From Palaemon carinicauda (Eukaryota > Arthropoda > Malacostraca > Decapoda > Palaemonidae): a stretch of DNA of 64,000 nucleotides. Below the pieces are notes generated by a model that searched no databases, was not told where the DNA came from, and saw nothing but the letters and a program-made list of their open reading frames with translations. Where the stretch lies: positions 89,532,475 through 89,596,474 of the forward strand of contig NC_090728.1 in the NCBI RefSeq assembly GCF_036898095.1, given 5' to 3'. Within the stretch, counting starts at the first letter, position 1. The number at the start of each line of letters is the position of its first letter. The position numbers were made by a program, and so were the translations under genes. Below, piece after piece: positions 45,656 through 57,282 of the stretch.

Positions 45656-46009
45656 TGTGATCTGCGGTAGGTAATCAGCTGGTTGTGTAGCAAACCTAGC
45701 TCCTCCAGAGGACAGAAAGCATTTTGTCTAAGATAACTATCGCTACGTAAGTATATGATGAGAGGTAAGGTCTGGGCCTTTTAATAGGCAACACTCTTCA
45801 GACATCATATCCTTTTAGGGTAGAGGTTCTTTAGTTACTGTCTGTCGTTGGACAAAAACCTAGCCTTTCAGCTGAGAATCTTTTTCACAGGCAATGGGAA
45901 GGGGACAGGAGTCAACACTTACTTACCTCCCAGGTCAAATTGTTTGGACATCCTGGATCTTAAACCAGCCACCTTCATTATAGGGAGCTCTCCCTCCTTG
46001 GGATAAAGG
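45656..46009. other. Non-coding stretch
   Basis: Probably the 3' part of the DIRS relic; no gene or clear repeat was seen. Confidence 0.3.
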
Positions 46010-46510
46010 TATAAACACTGCTTATGAATGGCAGAGACAAGGGAAAATGAAAATACCCTAGCACAGGGGTTCTCAAACTTTTTAATCATATGTACCCCTT
46101 GAAGTCTTCCAGTATTAGTCATATACCCCTTACTCACAATGCAACATTAGTAAGGATGAAAATAAATGTATGGTTAAATAGTTTTAAGCTTAAATTGTGA
46201 CAGACACATGTTACTACATTAAAATGCAAGTACAGTAATACCTCGACATACGAGTGTCCCAACAGATGAGAAATTTGAGAAACGAGGAAAGTTTCGTGCA
46301 AATTTTTGCCCTGAGATACGAGGATACGAGTCGGTTCCCTTTGTGGCCGCTAGGTGGCCGAGTGTGCTAGAGGCTGCTCACGATGACAGCATCGCTCGCT
46401 CTTTCCCGTCGGATCTCCATCACGTAAAGTTATCTCCGAGTATCGGCTGTAGTGTTTGCATTTTTTGCGTGTTTTTTCCGTTAATCAGTACAGAATTAAG
46501 TGAACAAGCA

Positions 46511-48237
46511 ATGGCTCCAAAGCAAGCGAGTGTAAACAAAGGTAGTGAAAATAAAAGCGTATGATGACAATCAAGATTAAACATGAAATAATCGAAAAAC
46601 ATGAGAGTGATGTACGAGTGATTGAGCTGGCTCACCAATATGAGAGGAGTACATCAACAATATGTACCATTCTCAAGCAGAAGGATGCTATAAAGAGCAC
46701 CAAGTTTTCCAAAGGACTAACCATCCTTTTCAAGCTGCGCAGTGATATTCATGACGAGATGGAGAGGTTTCATTTAATATGTATAAAGGAGAAACAGTTG
46801 GTGGGAGATAGCATGACCGAGACAATGATCTGTGAAAAGGCCAGCGGAATCTACGATGTCTTTAAGGAAAGAAAGCTGCTGAGAGAGGGGAGACTTCAAA
46901 GCCAGCGGAAACCTGCAAAGCCAGTCGTGGCTGATTGGATAATTTCAAAAAATCAACTAGTATACACTCGGTTGTGAGGCATGGAGAAGCAGCAAGTTCC
47001 GACTCGGAAGCCGCGGCTGACTATGTCAAAACCTTTGCCTCGGTTATCGCAGAACAAGAATACATCCCCCAACAAGTGTTCAACTGCGATGAAACTGGCC
47101 TTTTCTGGAAGAAGATGCCCAGGAGGACGTTCATCACGGCAGAGGAGAAGAGACTACCGGGCCATAAACCCATAAAGGACCGATTTAACTCTAACCTTGT
47201 GTGCCAATGCTAGTGGTGACTGTAAAGTCAAGACACTGCTGGTGTACCACTCAGAAAACCCACGTGCTTTCAAGAGCTAAAGAATCTTGAAAGAAAAACT
47301 GCAAGTGATGTGGTGTGCTAATGCTAAGGCTTGGGTTATGCGGCATTTCTTCACAGAATGGGTTAATCTGTGCTTTGGTCTGGCAGTCAAAAAATATTTG
47401 TCCGAGAAAAGCATGCCAATGAAATGTCTCCTGGTCCTCGACAATGCCCCTGGTCACCCTCCTGGCCTCGAAGAGGACATTCTTGATGAGTACAGGTTCA
47501 TCAAGGTCCTTTATCTCCTGCCCAACACCATACCACTCCTCCAGCCCATGGACCAACAAGTAATTTCCAACTTTAAAAAACTGTACACGAAGCATTTGTT
47601 CAAGAAATGCTTCGATGTCAGAGACAACACCAATCTCACCCTTCGTGAATTTTGGAAGGAACATTTCAGTATCGTCCATTGCTTAAAAATTATTGACGAT
47701 GCATGGCAGGGTGTCACACGAAGAACTCTCAATTCAGCATGGAAGAAATTGTGGCCAGCTTCTGTCACTGAGAGGGACTTAGAAGGGTTCGATACGCCAG
47801 ACCCTGATGAACCCAAACCTATTGTGGTGGATGAAATCGTGTCTCTTGGAAAGTCCTTTGGGGCTGGAGATTGATGAGGCAGACATGAACGAACTTGTTG
47901 AGGAGCATCAGGAAGAGCTCACGACACAGGAATTGATCGAGCTCCAGGAGATGCAACATTCGGAGGTGTTGCAGGAGCTCAGTAGCAAAGAGGAGGTGGA
48001 AGAGGAGGACCGCTTTTCTACAAAGGAAATCAGAAACATGTTAGCGAAGTGGCAGGAGTTTTCTGATTTTATGGAAAAGAAGCACCCAGACAAGTTGGCA
48101 TGTGGTCATGCGTTAGCCTTTTGTGACGACACTTGTGTACGTCATTTTTGTAACATTTTGAAGGGGAGACAAAAGCAAACATCCCTAGATAAGTTCCTTT
48201 TAAAATGGCCGGCAAAAAGTGAAGGTGAAAGTGAGTA
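46511..48237 (+). pseudogene. Tigger-C transposase
   Basis: ATG 46511 (M-A-P-K-Q-A) starts the frame, which shifts near 46558. The psq HTH (I-K-H-E-I-I-E-K-H-E-S-D-V-R-V-I-E-L-A-H-Q-Y) and the CENP-B HTH are followed by a break at 46975. The catalytic aspartates can all be placed: C-D-E-T-G-L-F-W-K-K (Asp 47088-47090), L-D-N-A-P-G-H (Asp 47440-47442) and Q-P-M-D-Q-Q-V (Asp 47551-47553). Further breaks occur at 47210-47290 and 47870. The C-terminus is acidic, then basic. It is similar to Tigger-D in gene plan but clearly a distinct, older copy. Confidence 0.85.
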
Positions 48238-48618
48238 AAAAAGCGAGGCCAAAAAGAGCTAAGCCAGAAGAAGAAACGTAAAAAAATGAAAACAAAATTA
48301 GAATTAAGTTTAGTGTAACGTAAGATTAACATTTATTTTTAAGTGTGTGTATAGTAAGCTAATTTCATTTATGTTAAATTTAAAGTTTATGTTACGTAGT
48401 GTTACAAAAGTGTAGTGTACCGAATGTGTTGCCGTCAAGTCTCTCTCCTCCTCGTCCTCTCTCCCGCCTCCTCCGCACACCCCACCGTTAGCCGCTACCA
48501 TCTGTCTCGAAGGTAAGAACTCCATAATAATGTCACATTTTATTGCAGATCATAACCAGTACATAGGTATTTGTTATTTTGTGAGCGTAGGTTGTGAATT
48601 AGAACAATTAAAAACATG

Positions 48619-48808
48619 TTTTCAATATTAAACTTACCCGATGATCATATTGCTGTCAGCTCTGCTGCCCGACAGAAAAACCTACGGGCGGAATACGCCA
48701 GCGATCGCTATACAGGTGGGGGTGTACATCAACAGCGCCATCTGTCAAGTAGGTACTCAAGTACTCGATGTCAACAAAGAACCAATTTTCTCTCTGTCGT
48801 GCCACTGG
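48619..48808 (+). repeat. DIRS-C left inverted terminal repeat
   Basis: CTTACCCGATGATCATATTG and the next 150 bases (CTGCCCGACAGAAAAACC, GGCGGAATACGCCAGCGATC, GGTGGGGGTGTACATCAAC, AGTACTCGATGTCAACAAAG) are present in reverse complement at 57285-57440, almost unchanged. Confidence 0.9.
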
Positions 48809-49962
48809 CAAGACCTACTAAATACGCTGTTACTAACTGGATTTGTTTTCACAACTATTTGGTGAAGTACACTATTCCAGTTTTGAGCTTTCGCTATGCA
48901 GGGGTTTTATCTTCATTTCAAAACTTGAACTCGTTTTGGATAGATTTTATTTTGGTGACAAAGAGAGTATGGACTCTCTTTCACTTTTAAATGGCCGACC
49001 CTTCCCTTAGACGGAAGTGTGTTTAGGTTTTTAGTAATTTTGCTTAACACGTTATAGATCTTTATATTTTATATCTCTCCTCCTTTATTAGGCCTCTTCA
49101 ATTAACTTTCCTTTTATTATAAACATATAAAAATAAATTTTTATGTTTTGTTTATTTGCGACCTTTCCTTTTAGTAGGCGGTCCTAACTTGGAACCGAAG
49201 TTAATCAACGTTGAGCCCGTTATATCGTATTTAACCTTTAAAGAATTTAAAACTTTTTAAATTTAATGTTTTATGAAAGAATTTCTTTGATAGTCTCGTA
49301 CTGTTTTCAAAGATGAACTAACGTTTAGTATTTTAGTCTACGCAGTTGTTGACGTTCAGGACGTTCAACTTGCGTTCTATCGTTACGATAGAGAGAGAGT
49401 GTATCACGGTTTCACTTTGCAGTAAGAGTAAACCTATTCTAGCGTTTCGTTCATTCTTTCTTAGCTTAAATGGTTTAAATTCTAAATTAAAGGAACTTTT
49501 TATTTGGAAAACCTTTCAGTTTTTTCCTTTAGCAAATAACATGTTTTGACGATATATAATTGGGCTCTTCTCTCAGGTGCGAAATCTAGAGAGAAAGAGA
49601 GAGATAGAGACGGAGGGAGAGAGAGGAGATAAAACGTTTCGTTCAAGCGGGTAACGTTGTTCTCGTTTTACTCTCCTCCCTAGTCGCTGTAGGGGAAGAA
49701 GGTAAAACGTTTCTAGGGTTTTATTCTTGTTCCCAGGCTATGTGCGGTGAGAGATTGTAAACGTAGTTTATTTGATCTAGTGTTTAGTCTCTTTCCCAGC
49801 CACTGAATTCTTTATCTTTATATATGTTTTCTGTTGCATTATACGACTGTTTTCGCAATTACTACCTTTTAATGAAGAGTAGGATTGCGTGTTTCAGGTA
49901 GAAATCAGTAAAAGTTTCGATTTCAGTGAAATAAGCGCAAAACAGAAAATCAAAGTGATAAA
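48809..49962 (+). other. DIRS-C leader, no gene seen
   Basis: AT-rich sequence lies between the left ITR and the gag-like region. No ORF with recognisable content was found. Confidence 0.4.
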
Positions 49963-50540
49963 GTGATATGCGCAAAGTGTTACAGTGTTGCGTCCGAGGG
50001 TTCGTCTGTTCGTGCCTGTCGTTCACCTAGTCCGGGACCTCTTGCAAGCTCCCAAGCCCAGGGGAGAAGTAATGTCGAACGACTTATGGGTTCCTCAGGC
50101 CTTGATCAGCGAACAGACGTTTTTCCCTCCGTGGTTTCGGGCGTATCTACCCAAGATCGCCCCACCCACACAAAGACGAGAGAGCCCATTTACTTCTCGT
50201 CTGCGGAAGAGGTTTCTCGTAAGAAACCTTGGACCAAGGTCTCGCAGCTTATTAAGTGCAAGTCGGTCCCTTCCGCGCAAGTCCAACGGCCCAGGTGTAG
50301 CCACTGGGTCAGTTCGGACTCGCTGCAGTCATCCGACGACTGCACACCTCCCAAGAGAGGCAAGGTGGTACCGCAACAGGCAGTAACTCCGTCTGTTGCC
50401 GCACCCGCTGTTTTAGACCCTCAGTCACAACGGACAGTAGCTCCGTCTGTTGCCGCTTTTGTAGACCCTGAGTGGTCTTTACTGCAGTCTATGCAGACTC
50501 AGTTAGCTGCGGTTATGCAGGAGTTTCGTGCGGAGAAGGT

Positions 50541-50816
50541 TAACGCTGCACCCGTTAGCCTACAACCTGCCTCGGTTGTGCGCCCAGCTCACGCTGAGGC
50601 TGCCTGCTCCCACACTCCGGCTGCGGAGAGGTTGGCGCTGCACCCGTTAGCCTACAACCTGCCACGGTTGTGCGCCCAGCTCACGCTGAGGCTGCCTGCT
50701 CCCACACTCCGGCTGCGGAGAGGTTGGCGCTGCACCCGTTAGCCTACAACCTGCCACGGTTGTGCGCCCAGCAGACGCTGAGGCTGCCTGCTCCCACACT
50801 CCGGCTGTGAGAGCTC
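50541..50816. repeat. 92 bp tandem repeat, three copies
   Basis: CCCGTTAGCCTACAACCTGC starts at 50551, 50643 and 50735, a period of exactly 92. Copies differ at very few positions (CCTCGG/CCACGG, CTCACG/CAGACG). Confidence 0.92.
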
Positions 50817-51044
50817 CTCCACCCATGCGCAGTCGACCCTGCCAGACGCATGCTGACTCCCACAGACGCATGGAGCACTCCGTTGCCGTGCGTGAGCTAC
50901 CACAACAACAGGAGGGTGGAGTTAAGCTGCCGTGTTTTGACACGGTGCGTCAGCCTCCGCAACCCACTGTGGTTACCGCCACTCACCCGCAGCAGACTAG
51001 TCAGTCAGGAGTTGAGGCTTCCCCACACAGCTTTGGTTGTTGCC

Positions 51045-51325
51045 AGCTCACAGACTGTCAAGCAGTTACATGACGTTGCCTTCTGGTCTGCTACTAATGC
51101 ACCAGTGCTGTATGTCCTCACGCACCTGTTGTGGTTGACAGTTCAGTTTTTTGACAGTTCACAGACTGTCAAGCAGTTACATAACGTTGCCTTCTGGTCT
51201 GCTGCTAATGCACCAGTGCTGTATGTCCTCACGCACCTGTTGTGGTTGACAGTTCAGTTTTTGACAGTTCACAGACTGTCAAGCAGTTACATAACGTTGC
51301 CTTCTGGTCTGCTGCTTATGCACCA
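51045..51325. repeat. 110-111 bp tandem repeat, about 2.6 copies
   Basis: CAGACTGTCAAGCAGTTACA begins at 51051, 51162 and 51272. A related single piece recurs near 51950 (TTCACAGACTGTGCAGCAGT). Confidence 0.9.
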
Positions 51326-52369
51326 GTGAGACCCTCACTGAGATAACCTAGCTTTTCTCGGACAAGGTTCCTGTGGATGAGAAAGTGCTGTTCTCCCTCC
51401 TACTGATATTCCTTTGAGGACTCTGTCATTTGGAGAGGAGCCTTAAGCTGCTTAGCCTCCTATGGACTTTAATTAAAGCATAACAAGGCTTCCAGGGATG
51501 GTAAATGGTTCCGCTTCAGTCGCTAACCCCGTCTGTTGCCACACCTGCTCCCGTAGACCCTAATGGGCTTTGCTGCAAGACATGCAGTCCAAGCTTGTGT
51601 CCTTGATAGAGGAGTTTTTACGGAGAAGAACCTTCTGGCCAACAACCTTCCTACCGGTTGGTTGTGCGCCCTGTTGACACTGAGGTATCCTACTCGCGTC
51701 CGCCAGTTGAGGTGGTTCCTCCACCGATGCGACCCAGTGTGGGTTGCCAGTCACACGTTGACGTTAAGCGACGCTCGGAGGTGGTTGTTGAAGTGTGTCA
51801 CTAGGAAGACGTTCAACAACCAGCAGAGGTGACTTGTTGTGACGCAGTGCGTCAACCTCAGCAACCCGGTAGGGTGTTGACTGCACAACCCAGACAGTCT
51901 AGACAGTTTCGGGTTGACGCTGTACTTCCTCGCGTCCCCATGGTTGACAGTTCACAGACTGTGCAGCAGTACCATGATATTGCGTCCGGCTCCGTCACGC
52001 ATCCACCAGTGCGACCGGATTCAGCGAGTCAGACGTTGCCCACTCCGTTGCCGTTTCCTCATCAGTTTCGGATAAGGAACCCTCTGATGAGGACGTTGCT
52101 GAACTAGACGATCAACCCCCAGCCCTGCTATCCATGCAGAAGATGCTGAAGAAGGAACGCTGCCCTGTCAGGCTGTGGATGAGTCTGGTAAGGACACTGT
52201 CATCCGTGGTTCTTTTGTGTCACTTGGAAGACTACACCTCCGTCCTCTTCTGTATCATCTAGCTTTTCACTGGAAAAAGGACAAGACGCTAGAAGCGGTC
52301 TCGATCCCGGTTTCCGGAAAGATAAAGTCTGGTCTGACTTGGTGAAAGGACTTTATCAACCTTAGAAAG

Positions 52370-53057
52370 GGTCTTCCCCTGACTGTTCAGACTCCCAACC
52401 ACGTTCTCTTCTCGGACGCATCGGACGTAGGCTGGGGTGCGACATTAGGCGGTATGGAATGCTCGGGATTATGGAACTCGAGTCAAAGGACAATGCATTT
52501 CAACTGCAAGAAGCTACTGGCAGTACGTCTGACCTGGAAAAGCTTCAGGTCTCTCCTTCAAGGCAAAGTGGTGGAGGTGAACTCGGACAACACCCGGCTT
52601 TGACGTACATCTCCAAGCAAGGAGGGACCTACTCTCTGACATGGTACGAGATCGCAAGGGACCTCCTCACCTGGTCAACAGGTCTAGACTTTTCACTAGT
52701 AACGAGGTTCATCCAAGGCAACTTGAATGTCATAGCAGATTGTCTCAGTAGGAAGGGACAAATAATTCCAACAGATTGGACCCTCCACAAGGATGTACGC
52801 AAGAGACTTTGGGCCACCTGGGGCCAGCCAACCATAGATCTCTTCGCAACCTCGATGACCAAGAGGCTCCCAATAGTTTGCTCACCTATCCCGGACCCAG
52901 CAGTAGTTCATATAGATGCCTTTCTACTAGATTGGTCACATCTAGATCTATCTGCATTCCCTCCGTTCATGATTGTCAACAAGGTACTGCAGAAGTTCGC
53001 CTCTCACGAAGGGACAAGGTTGACGCTAGTTGCTTCCCTCTGGCCCGCGAGAGAATA
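52370..53057 (+). pseudogene. DIRS-C RNase H and connector
   Basis: The RNase H starts with V-L-F-S-D-A-S-D-V-G-W-G-A-T-L (about 52399-52445) and N-C-K-K-L-L-A-V-R. After a frameshift it reads I-S-K-Q-G-G-T-Y-S-L-T-W, F-I-Q-G-N-L-N-V-I-A-D-C-L-S-R-K-G (52711-52760), T-I-D-L-F-A-T-S-M-T-K-R-L-P (52831) and V-A-S-L-W-P-A-R-E. Just upstream (52200-52330) only the last, thumb-like piece of RT can be suspected. No Y-x-D-D box exists between gag and RNase H. Confidence 0.7.
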
Positions 53058-53357
53058 ACTCACCGAGGTACTTCGATGGCTAGTAGACGTTCCCAGAACA
53101 CTTCCCCTAAGGGTGGACCTTCTACGTCAGCCACGCGTAAAGAAGGTACACCAAGGCCTCCACGCTCTTCGTCTGACTGCCTTCAGATTATCGAAAGACT
53201 CTCGAGAGCTAGAGGCTTTTCGAAGGAGGCAACCAGAGCGTTTGCTAGAGCAAGGAGAACATCCACCCTTAGAATCTACCAATCGAAGTGGGAAATCTTC
53301 CGAAACTGGTGCAAGTCAGTATCCGTATCCTCGACCAGTACCTCTGTAACTCAAATA

Positions 53358-55862
53358 CAGTGATACCTCGGTACTCGACCATAATCCGTTCGAGATCCGT
53401 GTTCGACCTCCGATTTGTTCGAGTACCGAATTTTTTTTCCCCATAAGAAATAATGGTATATATTCTATTCCGTTCCCAAGCACTCGAACAGGCCCAAAAT
53501 ATTAATAAAACGTGTACCTAAACAACAATAATTATCTAAATGTGTATGAAATTGGTCAGAAAATCCTATAAAACAATTTTAAACCATTTACTGTACTAAA
53601 ATAAAACAATTTTAAACCATTTTCTGTACTGTAGTGAACATACCTTTGAGCAGCGGTTCGATGGCATACAGGGATGGATGTGGAGAGGATGGAAGGGGGA
53701 GGTTACTGCTTGGAAGGAGAGTCCCCTTCCATGATGTGGCGGGGTAGTTCTCCTTCAGGAGTTGTTTCTCTCTCCAATGAAAGGGTGGGCAGATCTATTT
53801 CAGGGGTTTCTTCTCTTCTTTGTCTCTTCTTTGGAGGAGAAACAGGCTTTGATGTAGCAGCTTTCTTTTCTTTTGTGAAAAACTGGTCTATTGTTAATTG
53901 TTTCTTCCTCCTCTGCAGTATTCTTCGAAAATGATACATGACACTATCATTAAACATATGCACTGCCCGGTTTGCTACTGCAATTTCTGGGTGGTATTTT
54001 TCAGCAAAAGCCTGCACATCTGCCCACTTGGAACAAATTTCATTGATGAGAGAACTTGGAACATCCTCCCTTACCTCATCCTCTTCTGAAGATTCCTGCT
54101 CCACAATCAGATCCTGCTGCTGTTGTTGTTGCAGGTGCAACAATTCCTCCACAGTCAACTCGGTAGAATGGCTTTCTACAAGCTCATCAATATCATCCTT
54201 GTCGACCTCAAGCCCCAAACTCCTGCCCATGACAACAATTTCCTCAACGACATCAGTGTCATCAGAAATTACAGGGGTAGCAGTGCTTGGACCCGCCTCT
54301 GGTTGGAAACCTTCAAACTCCCTCTCTGTGACACATGATGGCCACAGCTTACGCCAGGCAGAGTTCAATGTCCTATAGGTCACACCTCGCCAAGCTTGGT
54401 CAATCATGTTAACAGAGTTGAGGATGCTGAAGTGTTCCTTCCAGAATTCCTTTAGGGTCAACTTCGTGTCACTGGTCACTTCAAAACACTTTCTGAAAAG
54501 GGCCTTGGTATAGAGTTTTTTGAAGTTTGAAATGACCTGTTGGTCCATGGGCTGGAGTATGGGAGTAGTATTGGGGGGCAAGAATTTGATTTTGATAAAG
54601 CTGTATTCTTCTTTCAAGTCATCCTCGAGACCTGGAGGATGTGCAGGAGCATTGTCCATAACCAGAAGACATTTCATTGGCAAGCTCTTTTCAATGAGGT
54701 AAGCCTTAACCTGGGGGGCAAACACTTCGTTTATCCACTCAGTAAAGAATTGTCTTGTGACCCAAGATTTAGTGTTCGAGCGCCACATAACTGGTAGTGC
54801 ACTTTTACAAATATTATTTCGTTTGAACACCCGGGGGTTGTCCGAGTGGTACACTAACAAGGGTTTGATCTTGCAATCGCCACTTGCATTTGCACACAGC
54901 AACAATGTTAGCCTATCTTTCATTGGCTTGTGACCTGGCATCTTCGTCTCGTCCTTGGTAATGTACGTATTGGCTGGCATTTTCTTCCAAAATAACCCAG
55001 TCTCATCACAATTAAAGACTTGTTGTGCGATCAAATTTTGTTCATTTATGTACCGATCGAATTCCCCCACGTATTTATCGGCTGCAATTTGATCCGAACT
55101 AGCTGCCTCCCCATGCCTAGTAACACGATGAATACCTGTTCTATTACGAAACTTTTCAAACCAACCCCTGCTCGCTTTAAATGTAAATGAATCACTTTCA
55201 CTGGTACTCGGACTTTTCTTCACTAATTCTTCATAGATATGCAACGCTTTTTCACAAATGAACGCTTCACTAACACTTTCCCCGGCCAACTGTTTTTCTT
55301 TAATAAATATTAAAAGCAACTTTTCCATCTCCTCAATCACTTGTGGCCTTTGCTTAGTTACCGCCGTAACTCCCGTTGCAACATTCGCCTTCTTAATCAT
55401 TTCTTTATGCTTTAAAAACGTAGAAATGGTCGACTTCGCCATTCCGTATTCTACCGCTAAATCGGACACTCGTACACCATTCTCATATTTCGCTATAATT
55501 TCCTTCTTCAACTCGATCGTTGTTCGCACTGTTTTCCTCTTCTCCTTCCCCTTAACACTCATTACTTTCTTGGGACTCATTATGAAAGCTAAAAAAGCAA
55601 TTAAAAGCACTGAAAATCACTAAATCACAACGAATGCTGATCGCGCGTTGTCTGAGTGACGCTCTCGAGAGAACTGATGCTTCCCGAACAAGCGAGAGTG
55701 GCCGAGATGGCGCGATCATCACAAAGCCCATGCGGTCGTCACGTGTTCGGCTGGTCGAGTACCGAATTTTTGGTCGAGCACCGCAGCAAAAATTTCTCGA
55801 AAATTTTGGTCGAACTCCGAATTGTTCGAGTATAGAGTCGTTCGACTACCGAGGTATCACTG
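53358..55862 (-). mobile_element. Tigger-D, apparently intact Tigger transposon
   Basis: This 2,505-base element has ends CAGTGATACCTCGGTA on both sides, exact over 16 bases. TA duplicates lie at 53356-53357 and 55863-55864. Subterminal GGTCGAGTACCGA-like words recur and may be transposase binding sites. It contains one long uninterrupted transposase gene. It lies in the DIRS-C recombinase and is the innermost layer of the nest. Confidence 0.92.
53703..55580 (-). CDS. Tigger-D transposase, full-length, 625 aa
   Basis: I chose ATG 55580 (M-S-P-K-K-V-M); the frame extends upstream only from a GTG. Domains run in order: a psq-type HTH at residues about 20-60 (I-I-A-K-Y-E-N-G-V-R-V-S-D-L-A; K-S-T-I-S-T-F-L-K), a CENP-B HTH at about 80-147 (ending G-W-F-E-K-F-R-N-R) and a DDE domain at about 175-400. 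Catalytic residues are D192 (C-D-E-T-G-L-F-W-K-K), D309 (M-D-N-A-P-A-H) and D346 (Q-P-M-D-Q-Q-V), with 36 residues between the last two. A Gln-rich then acidic segment and a basic, NLS-like K-K-R-Q-R-R-E end the protein. There are no stops or frameshifts. It would cut and paste the element at TA sites in the nucleus. Confidence 0.92.
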   Translation of the reverse strand: MSPKKVMSVKGKEKRKTVRTTIELKKEIIAKYENGVRVSDLAVEYGMAKSTISTFLKHKEMIKKANVATGVTAVTKQRPQVIEEMEKLLLIFIKEKQLAGESVSEAFICEKALHIYEELVKKSPSTSESDSFTFKASRGWFEKFRNRTGIHRVTRHGEAASSDQIAADKYVGEFDRYINEQNLIAQQVFNCDETGLFWKKMPANTYITKDETKMPGHKPMKDRLTLLLCANASGDCKIKPLLVYHSDNPRVFKRNNICKSALPVMWRSNTKSWVTRQFFTEWINEVFAPQVKAYLIEKSLPMKCLLVMDNAPAHPPGLEDDLKEEYSFIKIKFLPPNTTPILQPMDQQVISNFKKLYTKALFRKCFEVTSDTKLTLKEFWKEHFSILNSVNMIDQAWRGVTYRTLNSAWRKLWPSCVTEREFEGFQPEAGPSTATPVISDDTDVVEEIVVMGRSLGLEVDKDDIDELVESHSTELTVEELLHLQQQQQQDLIVEQESSEEDEVREDVPSSLINEICSKWADVQAFAEKYHPEIAVANRAVHMFNDSVMYHFRRILQRRKKQLTIDQFFTKEKKAATSKPVSPPKKRQRREETPEIDLPTLSLERETTPEGELPRHIMEGDSPSKQ

Positions 55863-57144
55863 TAGCTGACTTTCTCTCTTATCTGAGGAAAGAACGATCT
55901 CTTTCAGCTCCCACTATCAAGGGTTACAGAAGCATGTTGGCATCAGTCTTCCGTCACAGAGGCTTAGATCTTTCCAACAATAAAGATCTACAAGACCTCC
56001 TTAAGTCTTTTGAGACCACGAAGGAGCGTCGTTTGGTTACACCTGGTTGGAATTTAGACGTGGTACTAAGATTCCTTATGTCAGACAGGTTCGAACCGCA
56101 ACAATCAGCCTCCCTGAAAGATCTCACCTTTAAGACTCTTTTCCTGATATGCTTAACCACAGCTAAAAGAGTCAGTGAGATTCATGCCTTCAGCAAGAAC
56201 ATCGGATTCTCATCCGAAACGGCTACATGTTCTACAACTTGGTTTTCTAGCCAAACACGAGCTGCCTTCTCGGCCTTGACCAATATCGTTCGATATTCCA
56301 AACTTATCGCATGGTTTGAAATGAACTAGAAAGAGTATTATGTCCTGTAAGAGCTCTTAAGTTCTTTTTAAAAACCTTTACGAGGCCCGTCTGAAGCTTT
56401 ATGGTGTTCAGTTAAGAATCCATCTTTGCCTTTGTCAGAGAATTCTTTATCCTATTTTATCAGACTGTTAATACAAGAAGCTCATTCCCATCTGAATGAG
56501 GAAGACCAAGCTTTGCTGAAGGTAAGGACACACGAAGTTAGAGCTGTCGCAACTTCCGTGGCCTTTAAACAAAATAGATCTCTGCAAAGTATATTCGACG
56601 CAACCTATTGGAAAAGCAAATCAGTGTTCGCGTCATTTATCTTAAGAATGTCCAGTCTCTTTACGAGACCTGCTACACTCTGGGACCATTCGTAGCAACG
56701 AGTGCAGTAGTGGTGAGGGCTCCACCACTACAATTCCCTAATTCCATAACCTTTTTAATCTTTCTCTTGAAATGTTTTATTATTGTTTTGGGTTGTCCGG
56801 AAGGCTAAGAAGCCTTTCGCATCCTACTTGATTTGGCGGGTGGTCAAAGTCATTTCTTGAGAAGCGCCTAGATTAGAGGTTTTGATGAGGATCTTTAGTA
56901 TGGGTTGCAACCCGTCATACTTCAGCTTCTAGGAGTCGCTCAGCATCCTATGAGGATCGCGAGGCTCAGTAAGGAAGACGTACTTAAAAAGGCAGAGTAA
57001 TTGTTCAAGTCGACTTCCTTACCAGGTACTTATTTATTTTATGTTTGTTATTTTGAATAACTGCTAAAATAAAATACGGAATACTTAGCTCATAATAATG
57101 TCAACATGTAATGCTGGTCTCTACCCACCCCCCTGGGTGTGAAT

Positions 57145-57240
57145 CAGCTATATGATCATCGGGTAAGTTTAATATTGAAAAATGTTATTTTCCTTAGTAA
57201 AATAAATTTTTGAATATACTTACCCGATGATCATAAATTA
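57145..57240 (+). repeat. DIRS-C internal complementary region
   Basis: 57153-57185 is the complement of the left end (48619-48650), and 57178-57238 is the complement of the right end (57421-57483). They are joined at a run of five A. This is exactly the complement of a junction between right and left element ends, as expected in DIRS circular intermediates. Confidence 0.88.
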
Positions 57241-57282
57241 AAGGACCCACCCATCCTCCCCAATAGAGACCCAGTGGACAGA

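Larger units (their letters stand above)
49963..52110 (+). pseudogene. DIRS-C gag-like region with internal tandem repeats
   Basis: A frame from about 49963 encodes a Cys pair (C-A-K-C), then Ser/Pro/Arg-rich sequence (R-S-P-S-P-G-P), K-K-P-W-T-K-V-S-Q-L-I-K, and a helical piece (Q-T-Q-L-A-A-V-M-Q-E-F-R-A-E-K). It then enters three 92-base tandem units (50541-50816) and three units of about 110 bases (51045-51325). The 92-base unit is not a multiple of three, so each repeat changes frame and the protein cannot be read through. Pieces at 51829-52107 resemble the repeat content again. The gag assignment is by position and composition. Confidence 0.5.
53058..56695 (+). pseudogene. DIRS-C tyrosine recombinase split by Tigger-D
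   Basis: The N-terminal part (S-R-A-R-G-F-S-K-E-A-T; R-I-Y-Q-S-K-W-E-I-F-R-N-W; S-V-T-Q-I) ends at 53357. It resumes at 55865 as A-D-F-L-S-Y-L-R-K-E-R-S-L-S-A-P-T-I-K-G-Y-R, in frame when one TA is kept. Catalytic Arg is in A-K-R-V-S-E-I-H (56164), and H-E-V-R lies at 56531-56542 in a shifted frame. The expected F-x-x-F-Y-L-R motif reads F-A-S-F-I-L-R, so the nucleophilic Tyr seems replaced by Ile. A frameshift lies near 56330-56420. Confidence 0.75.

Noticed and set aside
53938..54797. Plus-strand open frames opposite the Tigger-D transposase
   Set aside because: The transposase on the minus strand explains the sequence; the plus frames are antisense with no motifs.
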